Source: Halomonas lysinitropha (GTDB taxonomy: Bacteria; Pseudomonadota; Gammaproteobacteria; Pseudomonadales; Halomonadaceae). From it: a stretch of DNA of 64,000 nucleotides. Location of the stretch: the NCBI RefSeq assembly GCF_902500215.1, contig NZ_CABVOU010000041.1:18582-82581 (forward strand), written 5' to 3'. The translations under genes and the position numbers were made by a program. This document shows, piece by piece, positions 26,069-33,125 of this stretch; positions within the stretch are counted from its first letter, which is position 1, and every line of letters starts with the position of its first letter. The notes beneath the pieces were generated by a model. It saw only the letters and a list, made by a program, of their open reading frames with translations, ran no database searches and was not told where the DNA came from.

Positions 26069-26862
26069 TCGAGTTGACCTGGTGGCAGCTGGCCCTGGCG
26101 GCGCTGATGGTGGTGGCGCTCGCTGGCTGCACGGCTGCCATGCGCTTGGGGATGAGCCGCAGCCTGCTGATTGCCGCGGCGCGTACCGTGATCCAGTTGG
26201 CCCTGATCGGCCTGGTACTCGAAGCGCTGTTCGCCGCCGAGCGCCTGCTCTGGGTGGCGCTGATGGCCTTTACCATGCTGCTGATCGCCGGGCGCGAGGT
26301 CATGGCCCGCCAGAAGCGACGGCTGATCGGCGGCTGGGCCTTCGGTATCGGCACGGTGGCGATGTTCGTGTCGTCGTTTACGGTGACCGTGCTGACGCTC
26401 ACCGTGATCATTGGCTCCGAGCCCTGGTATCGGCCGCAGTACGCCATCCCGCTGCTGGGCATGATGCTCGGCAACACCATGACCGGGGTGGCCCTGGCGC
26501 TGGATCGCCTCACCGACACCGCCTGGCGACAGCGGGCGGTGATCGAGAACCGGCTGATGCTCGGCCAGCGCTGGCAGGAGGCCATCGGGGACATTCGTCG
26601 TGAGGCCATGCGCAGCGGCCTGATGCCGATGATCAACGCCATGGCCGCCGCCGGGGTGGTCAGCCTCCCCGGCATGATGACCGGCCAGATCCTTGCCGGC
26701 AGCCCGCCCGCCCTGGCGGTGAAGTACCAGATACTCGTGATGTTCACCATTACCCTGGGAACCGGCTTCGGCACCCTGGCCGCGGTGGCGGCGGGGAGTC
26801 GGCGACTCTTCGACGGCCGCCAGCGACTGCGCCTCGACCGCCTCTCGACACCCAGATCATGA
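26059..26862 (+). CDS. fetB: FetB-type ABC exporter permease
   Basis: Permease subunit of the FetAB family (UPF0014), 267 residues with about seven membrane segments. Family features are the early AARTVIQLALIGLVLE, the central GMMLGNTMTGVALALDRL and SLPGMMTGQILAGSPP. It overlaps fetA by 10 bp. Probable role: export of iron or another metal, by analogy with E. coli. Confidence 0.9.
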   Translation: MDVIELTWWQLALAALMVVALAGCTAAMRLGMSRSLLIAAARTVIQLALIGLVLEALFAAERLLWVALMAFTMLLIAGREVMARQKRRLIGGWAFGIGTVAMFVSSFTVTVLTLTVIIGSEPWYRPQYAIPLLGMMLGNTMTGVALALDRLTDTAWRQRAVIENRLMLGQRWQEAIGDIRREAMRSGLMPMINAMAAAGVVSLPGMMTGQILAGSPPALAVKYQILVMFTITLGTGFGTLAAVAAGSRRLFDGRQRLRLDRLSTPRS

Positions 26863-26990
26863 GGGGAGTGACGGTTGTGGAAATTCGACGCGCCTTGCTG
26901 CAGTGTTGCCCTGGACGTCGGCAGTATTCCTTACCGCCTCGTTCACGATCGGGCTACAATCTTGGCACGTAAACCGGACTCCCTTGACTC

Positions 26991-27851
26991 ATGCCTGTCG
27001 ATCTTCAAGCGCTCTATCCCAAACTGATCAACCTGATGCTGGATACGGTCTTCGTGGTCGATGATGACTACCAGATCGTCTTCGTCAGCGATGCCTGTGA
27101 GTCGCTGCTTGGCTACCGTGCCAACGAGTTGACCGGCACCTTGATCACCAACTACATGCATCCCGAGGATCTGGAGGCCAGCCTGGCGTCAGCCCAGCGG
27201 GTCATGACCGGTCAGCCCCATACCGATTTTCGCAACCGTTATATCCGCAAGGACGGCGGTATCGTATACATCCTCTGGTCGGCTCGCTGGGTCGAGGAAG
27301 AGGGCGTTCGCATCGGCGTGGCTCGCAACGTGACGGCACTCAGGCAGGCCGAGGACGAATTGCGCTTCCTCGCCCATCATGATCCCTTGACAGGGTTGAC
27401 CAACCGCTCGTTGTTCTATGATCGTCTGGACTCGGCCCTTCATGCGGCCCACCGTCACCAGAGCTATCTGGCCTTGCTGTTTCTGGATTTGAATGACTTC
27501 AAGGTGATCAATGATGTCCATGGTCATGCCATGGGGGATCGTGTGCTCTGTTCGGTGGCACGACGGCTGGAAGGCTGTATCCGCGAGACCGACACGGTGG
27601 CCCGGATGGGCGGTGATGAATTCATCGTTCTGCTCACGGACATCAGGTCGGTGGATGACGTGTCCGCGAAGGTGAATCAGATTCTCTCGGTCATCGCCGA
27701 ACCGCTGGGTGCTGAGTTAGCGGGGATCACGCCGTCCTGCAGTATCGGCGTGGCCTGTTATCCTGCGGATGGAGAGAATGTCGATACCCTGCTGAGCCAT
27801 GCGGATGGCGATATGTACCGGATAAAAAGGCGCCGTTCGGCAGTTAGGTGA
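26991..27851 (+). CDS. PAS-GGDEF diguanylate cyclase
   Basis: Cytoplasmic signalling protein of 286 residues that should make cyclic di-GMP from GTP. A PAS sensor domain covers about residues 12-118 (VFVVDDDYQIVFVSDA, then RYIRKDGGIVYILWSARWV). The GGDEF domain follows, from HDPLTGLTNRSLF to the end. The active-site loop is MGGDEF, and the inhibitory RxxD site (RETD) lies five residues before it, so product inhibition is expected. No membrane segment is seen. It stands alone, 128 bp after fetB. Confidence 0.92.
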   Translation: MPVDLQALYPKLINLMLDTVFVVDDDYQIVFVSDACESLLGYRANELTGTLITNYMHPEDLEASLASAQRVMTGQPHTDFRNRYIRKDGGIVYILWSARWVEEEGVRIGVARNVTALRQAEDELRFLAHHDPLTGLTNRSLFYDRLDSALHAAHRHQSYLALLFLDLNDFKVINDVHGHAMGDRVLCSVARRLEGCIRETDTVARMGGDEFIVLLTDIRSVDDVSAKVNQILSVIAEPLGAELAGITPSCSIGVACYPADGENVDTLLSHADGDMYRIKRRRSAVR

Positions 27852-27968
27852 CTTTTCTGGAGGCCAGTCATGCATCGTGAAGCCGGTGATGCAGCTCGCT
27901 AAGTCGCTCGGCGAAGGCCGGCACCGGCCCCTCGACGAGGGGTTTCTGGAGTGTGGAGGAAAGGCGCC

Positions 27969-28190
27969 TCACGAGATGCGTCGCCAGCCCTGGCGTAGAT
28001 GCTGGGCCGCACTCTGCCACAAGCGCGAAGGCGTCGCTGTCGGTGGTGTGTCGAGTATATCGATCGCCTCGTGCAGTGCCACCAGGATAGCATCCAGGTG
28101 GCGGTGTCAGAGGGAGCTGTCTAGGCCCCCGGGGCAGTAACCCACCAGCGCATCACACTCTGTGCAGGCGCTCTCCCGGGCACGCCTGGC
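27969..28190 (-). pseudogene. Relic of the Cys-rich protein encoded at 38.2-38.6 kb
   Basis: Translated on the minus strand, this stretch reads ACTECDALVGYCPGGLDSSL, then a TGA, then HRHLDAILVALHEAIDIL and so on to QHLRQGWRRIS and stop. It matches the C-terminal half of the protein at 38217-38624 (AACAQCDALLAHCPGGLNSTL-C-HRHLDAIL). The conserved Cys codon TGC has become TGA. The N-terminal half is missing and replaced by a hydrolase fragment, so this is a truncated, dead paralogue. Confidence 0.75.
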
Positions 28191-28321
28191 CACAGGGTGA
28201 CGCAGCCCAGGGAGTCATTCAGCAGCACGACAGGGGTGCCCCTTCCAGGGCGTCCCTGTGGTTGCCAGCGGGTGGCAAAGATCCGCCCCTGAGGGGTGTC
28301 GACCCAGAACTCCTGCGCCAT
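28186..28321 (-). pseudogene. N-terminal fragment of an alpha/beta-hydrolase
   Basis: The frame opens with ATG at 28321, directly after the thiolase stop codon. It gives MAQEFWVDTPQGRIFATRW and TPVVLLNDSLGCVTLW, the usual first 45 residues of an alpha/beta-hydrolase up to the oxyanion-hole region. Homology then ends and the sequence runs into the Cys-rich relic. The catalytic Ser, Asp and His are lost. It was probably co-transcribed with the thiolase before a deletion joined the two fragments. No other gene is seen in 27852-28321. Confidence 0.65.
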
Positions 28322-29509
28322 TCAATCGACCAGCTCGACCGCCACGGCCGTGGCTTCGCCGCCGCCGATGCACAGACTGGCGATGCCCCGCTTGCCGCCC
28401 TTGGTGCGCAGGGCATGGATCAGGGTCGCGATGATCCGCGAGCCGGTAGAGCCGATGGGATGGCCCTGGGCGCAGGCACCGCCGAAGACGTTGACCTTGT
28501 CGTGGGGCAGGCCCAGGTCGTCCATGGCCATCAGGGTCACCACGGCGAAGGCCTCGTTGATCTCGAAGAGGTCGACGTCGTTCACGCTCCAGTCGAGCTT
28601 CTTCATCAGCTTCTCGATGGCGCCCACCGGGGCGATGGTGAATTCGCTGGGGTGACGCGAATTGGTGCTGTGGCCGAGCATGCGCGCGAGGGGCTTGGCA
28701 CCCAGGCGATCGGCCGCCGCCTGGCTGGCCAGGATCAGCGCCGAGGCACCGTCGGAGATGGAGCTCGAGTTGGCGGCGGTGATGGTGCCGTCCTTGGCGA
28801 AGGCGGGACGCAGCTCGCGGATCTTGTCGAGCCTGGCCTGGAAAGGCTGCTCGTCGTGGTCGACCACGCTCTCGCCCTTGCGGCTGGTGACGGTGACCGG
28901 GGCCATCTCGGCGTCGAGGTGGCCGGCGTTGGTGGCCTCCATGGCGCGTTCCAGCGAGGCGATAGCGAAGTCGTCGAGCCGTTCGCGGCCGTAGCCCCGG
29001 TCGCTGGCGACGTCCTGGGCGAAGCCCCCCATCAGCTTGCCGGTCTCGGCGTCTTCCAGGCCATCAAGGAACATGTGGTCCTTCAACTCACCGTGGCCCA
29101 GGCGATAGCCGGCACGGGCCTTGGTCAGCACGTGAGGCGCATTGGACATGGACTCCATGCCGCCGGCCAGCATCACCTCGCCGCTGCCGGCGCGGATCAG
29201 GTCGTGGACCAGCATGGTGGCCTTCATGCCCGAGCCGCACAGCTTGTTGATGGTGGTGGCGCCGATGTTGTCGGGGATGCCGGCCTGGCGCATGGCCTGG
29301 CGTGCCGGCCCCTGCTTGACGCCGGCTGGCAGCACGCAGCCCATGATGCCTTCGTCGATGCTGTCGGCGCTGATGCCGGCGCGTTGGATGGCGGCGCTGA
29401 TCGCCGTGGCACCCAGTTGCGGTGCGGTGAGGCTGGTGAGGCTGCCGAGCATGCCGCCCATGGGCGTGCGTGCGGCAGAGAGGAAAACGATATCGTTGGA
29501 GTGGCTCAT
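28322..29509 (-). CDS. Acetyl-CoA C-acyltransferase (thiolase)
   Basis: Thiolase of 395 residues. Catalytic residues are Cys in INKLCGSGMK, His in GACAQGHPIGSTG and Cys in SLCIGGGEATA. It is only distantly similar to the thiolase at 17.8-18.9 kb. It diverges from a TetR regulator gene, and their intergenic region carries an operator shared with the acyl-CoA synthetase promoter. It therefore probably acts in acyl-CoA breakdown with the genes at 30.5-34.9 kb. The stop is followed immediately by a broken hydrolase gene. Confidence 0.92.
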   Translation of the reverse strand: MSHSNDIVFLSAARTPMGGMLGSLTSLTAPQLGATAISAAIQRAGISADSIDEGIMGCVLPAGVKQGPARQAMRQAGIPDNIGATTINKLCGSGMKATMLVHDLIRAGSGEVMLAGGMESMSNAPHVLTKARAGYRLGHGELKDHMFLDGLEDAETGKLMGGFAQDVASDRGYGRERLDDFAIASLERAMEATNAGHLDAEMAPVTVTSRKGESVVDHDEQPFQARLDKIRELRPAFAKDGTITAANSSSISDGASALILASQAAADRLGAKPLARMLGHSTNSRHPSEFTIAPVGAIEKLMKKLDWSVNDVDLFEINEAFAVVTLMAMDDLGLPHDKVNVFGGACAQGHPIGSTGSRIIATLIHALRTKGGKRGIASLCIGGGEATAVAVELVD

Positions 29510-29604
29510 GGTGGGTTCTCCCGGTGTAGCGTGCGGTTCCCGATGGAGCCGCGTGGTGATGGTGTGCCACGTTGACCCGGCATCGGGGCTGTGGTTTTCT
29601 CAGG

Positions 29605-29624
29605 GTCAACCAAGCAAGCGCTAG
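29605..29624. promoter_or_regulatory. Putative TetR operator, thiolase/tetR intergenic
   Basis: The sequence GTCAACCAAGCAAGCGCTAG is nearly the same as the reverse complement of the site before the acyl-CoA synthetase gene (30332-30351). It lies between the divergent thiolase and tetR genes. The adjacent TetR protein is the natural candidate to bind both sites. Confidence 0.7.
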
Positions 29625-29635
29625 TGTAAATTCCG

Positions 29636-30214
29636 ATGAATGTAATGAATGACTCACCGCGCCGCAAGGAACTGACGCGCCAGGCCGCCCAGCTGTTCGT
29701 TCAGGCGGGCTTCGACCGCACGACGGTGCGCATGCTCGCCCAGGAGATGGGTATCAAGTCCGGTAGCCTCTTCCATCATTTCCGCGACAAGCAGGAGATC
29801 CTGACGGCGGTGATCGAGGAGGGCACCCAGAACGCCCTGATCATCGCCAAGGCAGCCCTCGAACAATGCGACAACTCTGCCGAAGCACGGTTGCAGGCCA
29901 TGGCGCGCGCGCACCTGGAAACCCTGCTCACCGACCGAAACGCCCATGTCGTCGCCCTCTATGAGTGGCGCCGCCTCGACCCCGAGGCCCGCGATCACCT
30001 GAGCCATCTGCGCGATGCCTACGAGGCGCTCTGGGAAACGGTGATCGACGAGGCCCTGGCCGCCGGCCTGATCCATGGTGACCGCTTCCTGGTGGCCCGC
30101 TTCGTGATGGGCGCGCTGAACTGGACGGTGCGCTGGTACGATCCTTCTGGTCCACGTTCACCGGATGACCTGGCCCATGAGCTGGTTGCCATGATTACTC
30201 ATCGGCCCGTCTGA
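29636..30214 (+). CDS. TetR-family regulator of acyl-CoA catabolism
   Basis: TetR-family repressor of 192 residues. The N-terminal DNA-binding domain is RKELTRQAAQLFVQAGFDRT followed by MLAQEMGIKSGSLFHHFRDK. The C-terminal ligand-binding domain ends TVRWYDPSGPRSPDDL, typical of the acyl-CoA-responsive branch. No strong ribosome site precedes ATG 29636, and an ATG three codons later is also possible. It probably represses itself, the divergent thiolase and the acyl-CoA synthetase operon through the shared operator. Confidence 0.88.
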   Translation: MNVMNDSPRRKELTRQAAQLFVQAGFDRTTVRMLAQEMGIKSGSLFHHFRDKQEILTAVIEEGTQNALIIAKAALEQCDNSAEARLQAMARAHLETLLTDRNAHVVALYEWRRLDPEARDHLSHLRDAYEALWETVIDEALAAGLIHGDRFLVARFVMGALNWTVRWYDPSGPRSPDDLAHELVAMITHRPV

Positions 30215-30330
30215 CCCCTCGGTTCCCGAAAAAGCGTTTTGGCGCGACGTCGTCGGTCACGCTCGACCATCGTCTAGTCCTCTCCTGCCGTTCAGGGCTT
30301 GCCCCGTTCCTCGGGAGCCTCTAGCTTGTA

Positions 30331-30351
30331 CCAAGCGCTTGCTAGGTTGAC
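30331..30351. promoter_or_regulatory. Putative TetR operator before the acyl-CoA synthetase gene
   Basis: The core CAAGCGCTTG (30332-30341) is a perfect 10-bp palindrome. On the minus strand the site reads GTCAACCTAGCAAGCGCTTG, matching the tetR/thiolase site in 18 of 20 positions. Confidence 0.7.
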
Positions 30352-30363
30352 GCTTACGTCAAC
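30346..30363. promoter_or_regulatory. Second palindrome in the acyl-CoA synthetase promoter
   Basis: GTTGACG and CGTCAAC are perfect 7-bp arms around CTTA. The site contains a TTGACG that could be the -35 box, with TCTAAT at 30368-30373 as a possible -10. The layout resembles operators of LiuR-type MerR regulators of branched-chain acyl-CoA catabolism. That assignment is a guess from memory of the motif. Confidence 0.5.
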
Positions 30364-30481
30364 TGCATCTAATCAGAAGGCAGGCGCGTGCGCCAGCGTC
30401 GGCGCTGCCGTTTCCTTCTTTGCCAGCATTTTTCGTCAACGTTTGTCGCCACTACAAGCACAACCCGCGAGAGGGCAGTAC

Positions 30482-32137
30482 ATGAGCACCCTTCCCGACT
30501 ACCAGAGCTACCTCGAGACCTTCTCCGTCGATGACGTCATCGCGCGCCTCGATGACCACCGCGACGGCAAGGCCAACGCCTTCGAATCCTGCTGCGGGCG
30601 CCACCTGCGCGCCGGCCGGGGCGATGTCCTGGCCTTGGTGCACGAGGACACCCAGGGCCAGGTCAACACCCTGACCTACGCCGAACTCGACGCCGAGAGC
30701 GCCAAGCTCGCCGGCTGGTTTGCCGAGCGTGGCCTGGGCGTCGGGGATCGCATCGCCTGCATGCTGCCGCGCTCGCCCGAGTTGCTGGTGGCGGTGCTGG
30801 CGACGTGGCGCATCGGCGCCGTCTACCAGCCGCTGTTCACTGCTTTCGGTCCGGATGCCGTGGACTACCGCCTGGGACGCGCCGACACCAGGTTGCTGAT
30901 CACCGATCAGGCCAACCGCTTCAAGTTCGATGGCCTGACCCAGTGTCCGCCGGTGCTCGCCGTGGGTGGCCCCGACGCCGGACACGCCGACGACCTGGAC
31001 TGGCAGGATGCACTGGACCATGCGCCGATCCAGGCCACTCCGCCCCGCCTCTCCCGCGACGAGCCCTTCCTGCAGATGTTCACGTCCGGCACGGTGGGCA
31101 AGCCCAAGGGCGTGGCGGTGCCACTGGCCGGCATGCCGGCCTTCGCCCTCTATATGGAACTGGCCGTCGACCTGCGCGAGAGTGATCGCTTCTGGAACAT
31201 GGCCGACCCGGGCTGGGCCTATGGCCTCTACTACGCCATTGCCGGGCCGCTGCTGCTGGGCGTGACGACCCACTTCTGCGAGGCAGGCTTCAGCGCCGAG
31301 GGGGCGATGGCCTTCATGAAGCGCCATCGCATCACCAACTTCGCCGCTGCGCCCACCGCCTACCGGCTGATGAAGGCCTCCGGCCTGTTCGACGACGCCC
31401 ATCAGACCCTCGAGCTGCGCGCCGCAAGCTCGGCCGGCGAGCCGCTCAACACCGAGGTGGTCACCTGGGTCGAGCGCTCGCTGGGCTGCCCGGTCATGGA
31501 CCACTACGGCCAGACCGAGACTGGCATGACCTGCAACAACCACCATGCGCTGGATCATCCCAAGCATGTCGGGGCCATGGGCGTGCCGATGCCCGGCTAC
31601 CGCCTGGCGATCCTTGATGCCGAGTACAATGAGTTGCCCCCGGGCGAGCCCGGCGTGCTGGCGGTGGACATCGAGAACTCCCCGGTCCACTTCTTTCAGG
31701 GCTATACCTGGCAGGAGAAGCACCCCTTCGCCGAGGGCTACTACCTGACCGGCGACGTGGTGATCAAGAACGAGGACGGCACCTTCCAGTTCGCCGGCCG
31801 CGACGACGACATCATTACCACCGCGGGCTATCGTGTCGGGCCCACTGACGTGGAAAACAGCGTGATGACCCACGCGGCGGTGGCAGAGTCCGCCGCCGTC
31901 GGTCAGCCTGACGAGATTCGCGGCGAGATCATCAAGTCCTATATCGTGCTTCGCGAGGGCTTCGAGGCCAGCGACGAGCTGGCCAACGAGATTCGCCAAC
32001 TGGTGCGCGAGCGTCTCTCGACTCACGCCTTCCCGCGGGTGATCGAGTTCGTCGAGGAGCTGCCCAAGACGCCGAGCGGCAAGATCCAGCGCTTCAAGCT
32101 GCGCGCCGATGCCGCCGACCCGGCCTCGGCCAAATGA
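30482..32137 (+). CDS. AMP-forming acyl-CoA synthetase
   Basis: Adenylate-forming enzyme of 551 residues that activates a carboxylic acid to its CoA thioester. The motifs are the P-loop MFTSGTVGKPKGVAVP, DHYGQTETGM, YYLTGDVVIK, and the C-terminal catalytic lysine in LPKTPSGKIQRFK. The pattern is closest to acetyl-, propionyl- or medium-chain synthetases. I start at ATG 30482 after GAGAGG; the longer frame to 30299 runs through the operator region. An SDR gene follows 16 bp downstream. Two palindromes in the promoter suggest dual control. Confidence 0.9.
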   Translation: MSTLPDYQSYLETFSVDDVIARLDDHRDGKANAFESCCGRHLRAGRGDVLALVHEDTQGQVNTLTYAELDAESAKLAGWFAERGLGVGDRIACMLPRSPELLVAVLATWRIGAVYQPLFTAFGPDAVDYRLGRADTRLLITDQANRFKFDGLTQCPPVLAVGGPDAGHADDLDWQDALDHAPIQATPPRLSRDEPFLQMFTSGTVGKPKGVAVPLAGMPAFALYMELAVDLRESDRFWNMADPGWAYGLYYAIAGPLLLGVTTHFCEAGFSAEGAMAFMKRHRITNFAAAPTAYRLMKASGLFDDAHQTLELRAASSAGEPLNTEVVTWVERSLGCPVMDHYGQTETGMTCNNHHALDHPKHVGAMGVPMPGYRLAILDAEYNELPPGEPGVLAVDIENSPVHFFQGYTWQEKHPFAEGYYLTGDVVIKNEDGTFQFAGRDDDIITTAGYRVGPTDVENSVMTHAAVAESAAVGQPDEIRGEIIKSYIVLREGFEASDELANEIRQLVRERLSTHAFPRVIEFVEELPKTPSGKIQRFKLRADAADPASAK

Positions 32138-32153
32138 CGATGAGGACCCTGAC

Positions 32154-32921
32154 ATGCAAGTGAAGGACAATACCTTCCTGATTACCGGTGCCGCCTCCGG
32201 GCTGGGGGCGGCCACTGCCGAACGCCTGGTTGCCGCCGGCGGACGCGTGGTGCTCTGCGACCTGAGTGATGCCGTGGAGGCCCATGCCGAACGGCTGGGC
32301 GAGGCCTCCCGGGCGATACGCGGTGACGTGACCTCCGGCGACGAGATCCAGGCGGCGGTGGACGCCGCCGTCGAACTTAGCGAAGGCCGCGGCCTCGCCG
32401 GGGTGGTGCATTGCGCCGGTGTGGTCAGCGTAGCCAAGCTGGTCGATCGCGAGGGCAACCCCGCCGACCTCGACGCCTACAACCGCACCATCCAGATCAA
32501 TCTGGTGGGTACCTTCAACGTGATGCGCCTGGCCGCCGCGGCCATGGCGAAGAACGCCGCGGGAGAAGACGGTGAACGCGGCGTCATCATCAACACCGCT
32601 TCCATTGCCGCCTTCGACGGCCAGGTGGGGCAGTGCGCCTACAGCGCCTCCAAGGCCGGCGTGGTGAGCATGAGTCTGCCGGCCGCCCGGGAGCTCTCGC
32701 GCCACGGGGTTCGGGTGATGGCCATTGCGCCCGGCGTCTTCGAGACGCCGATGATGAGCGAGATCCCCGACGAGGCTGCCCAGGCCCTGGCCGCCTCCGT
32801 GCCCTTCCCCAAGCGGCTCGGCAAGCCCGACGAGTTTGCCCGCCTGGCCGAGCAGATCATCAACAACGCCATGCTCAACGGCGAGGTGATTCGCCTGGAC
32901 GGCGGTATCCGGATGCAGTAA
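32154..32921 (+). CDS. SDR-family 3-hydroxyacyl-CoA dehydrogenase
   Basis: Short-chain dehydrogenase of 255 residues, probably the NAD-dependent 3-hydroxyacyl-CoA (type II, HSD10-like) enzyme. The NAD-binding Gly motif is [13 protein letters not shown], the acidic residue in LCDLS favours NAD, and the catalytic Ser, Tyr and Lys are in INTASIAAF and AYSASKAG. The end ([23 protein letters not shown]) is typical of HSD10. Start ATG 32154 has TGAGGA upstream. It is the second gene after the acyl-CoA synthetase. Confidence 0.88.
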   Translation: MQVKDNTFLITGAASGLGAATAERLVAAGGRVVLCDLSDAVEAHAERLGEASRAIRGDVTSGDEIQAAVDAAVELSEGRGLAGVVHCAGVVSVAKLVDREGNPADLDAYNRTIQINLVGTFNVMRLAAAAMAKNAAGEDGERGVIINTASIAAFDGQVGQCAYSASKAGVVSMSLPAARELSRHGVRVMAIAPGVFETPMMSEIPDEAAQALAASVPFPKRLGKPDEFARLAEQIINNAMLNGEVIRLDGGIRMQ

Positions 32922-32943
32922 GGCCTTCGGCCAGTCGCCAGGA

Positions 32944-32996
32944 ATCAAGGGGTCAAGGCCGCAAGGGGAGGTTTCCTTGCACCTTGACCCCTTGAT
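32944..32996 (+). terminator. Long hairpin after the SDR gene
   Basis: ATCAAGGGGTCAAGG (32944-32958) and CCTTGACCCCTTGAT (32982-32996) are perfect 15-bp arms. A further 6-bp pair, GCAAGG and CCTTGC, lies inside. A pyrimidine-rich tract follows. It probably ends the synthetase-SDR transcript; its length is unusual. Confidence 0.65.
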
Positions 32997-33021
32997 GCTT
33001 CCCTCTTCTTTAAACGAACGC

Positions 33022-33050
33022 TTGACTCTCTTTCTGTCGGCGGCTAATTT
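33022..33050 (+). promoter_or_regulatory. Sigma-70 promoter of the acyl-CoA dehydrogenase gene
   Basis: TTGACT (33022-33027) and TAATTT (33045-33050) are separated by 17 bp, the ideal spacing. The acyl-CoA dehydrogenase gene begins 76 bp downstream. The -10 box overlaps a perfect palindrome. Confidence 0.7.
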
Positions 33051-33067
33051 CAAACACATGTTTGAAA
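33048..33067. promoter_or_regulatory. PsrA/FadR-like operator
   Basis: TTTCAAAC and GTTTGAAA are perfect 8-bp arms around ACAT. The core CAAAC-N4-GTTTG fits the described PsrA site of pseudomonads, a fatty-acid-sensing TetR regulator. It overlaps the -10 box, as expected for repression. Confidence 0.65.
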
Positions 33068-33125
33068 GCGGCGGCTGCCGTCTTCCTGCGCCCGACTGCA
33101 GGCGCCCTATTATGGAGAGTTCGAG

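Noticed and set aside
30452..32458. A 668-codon antisense frame over the acyl-CoA synthetase and SDR genes
   Set aside because: The plus strand carries complete, motif-bearing genes. The antisense frame has no start signal or recognisable domain.
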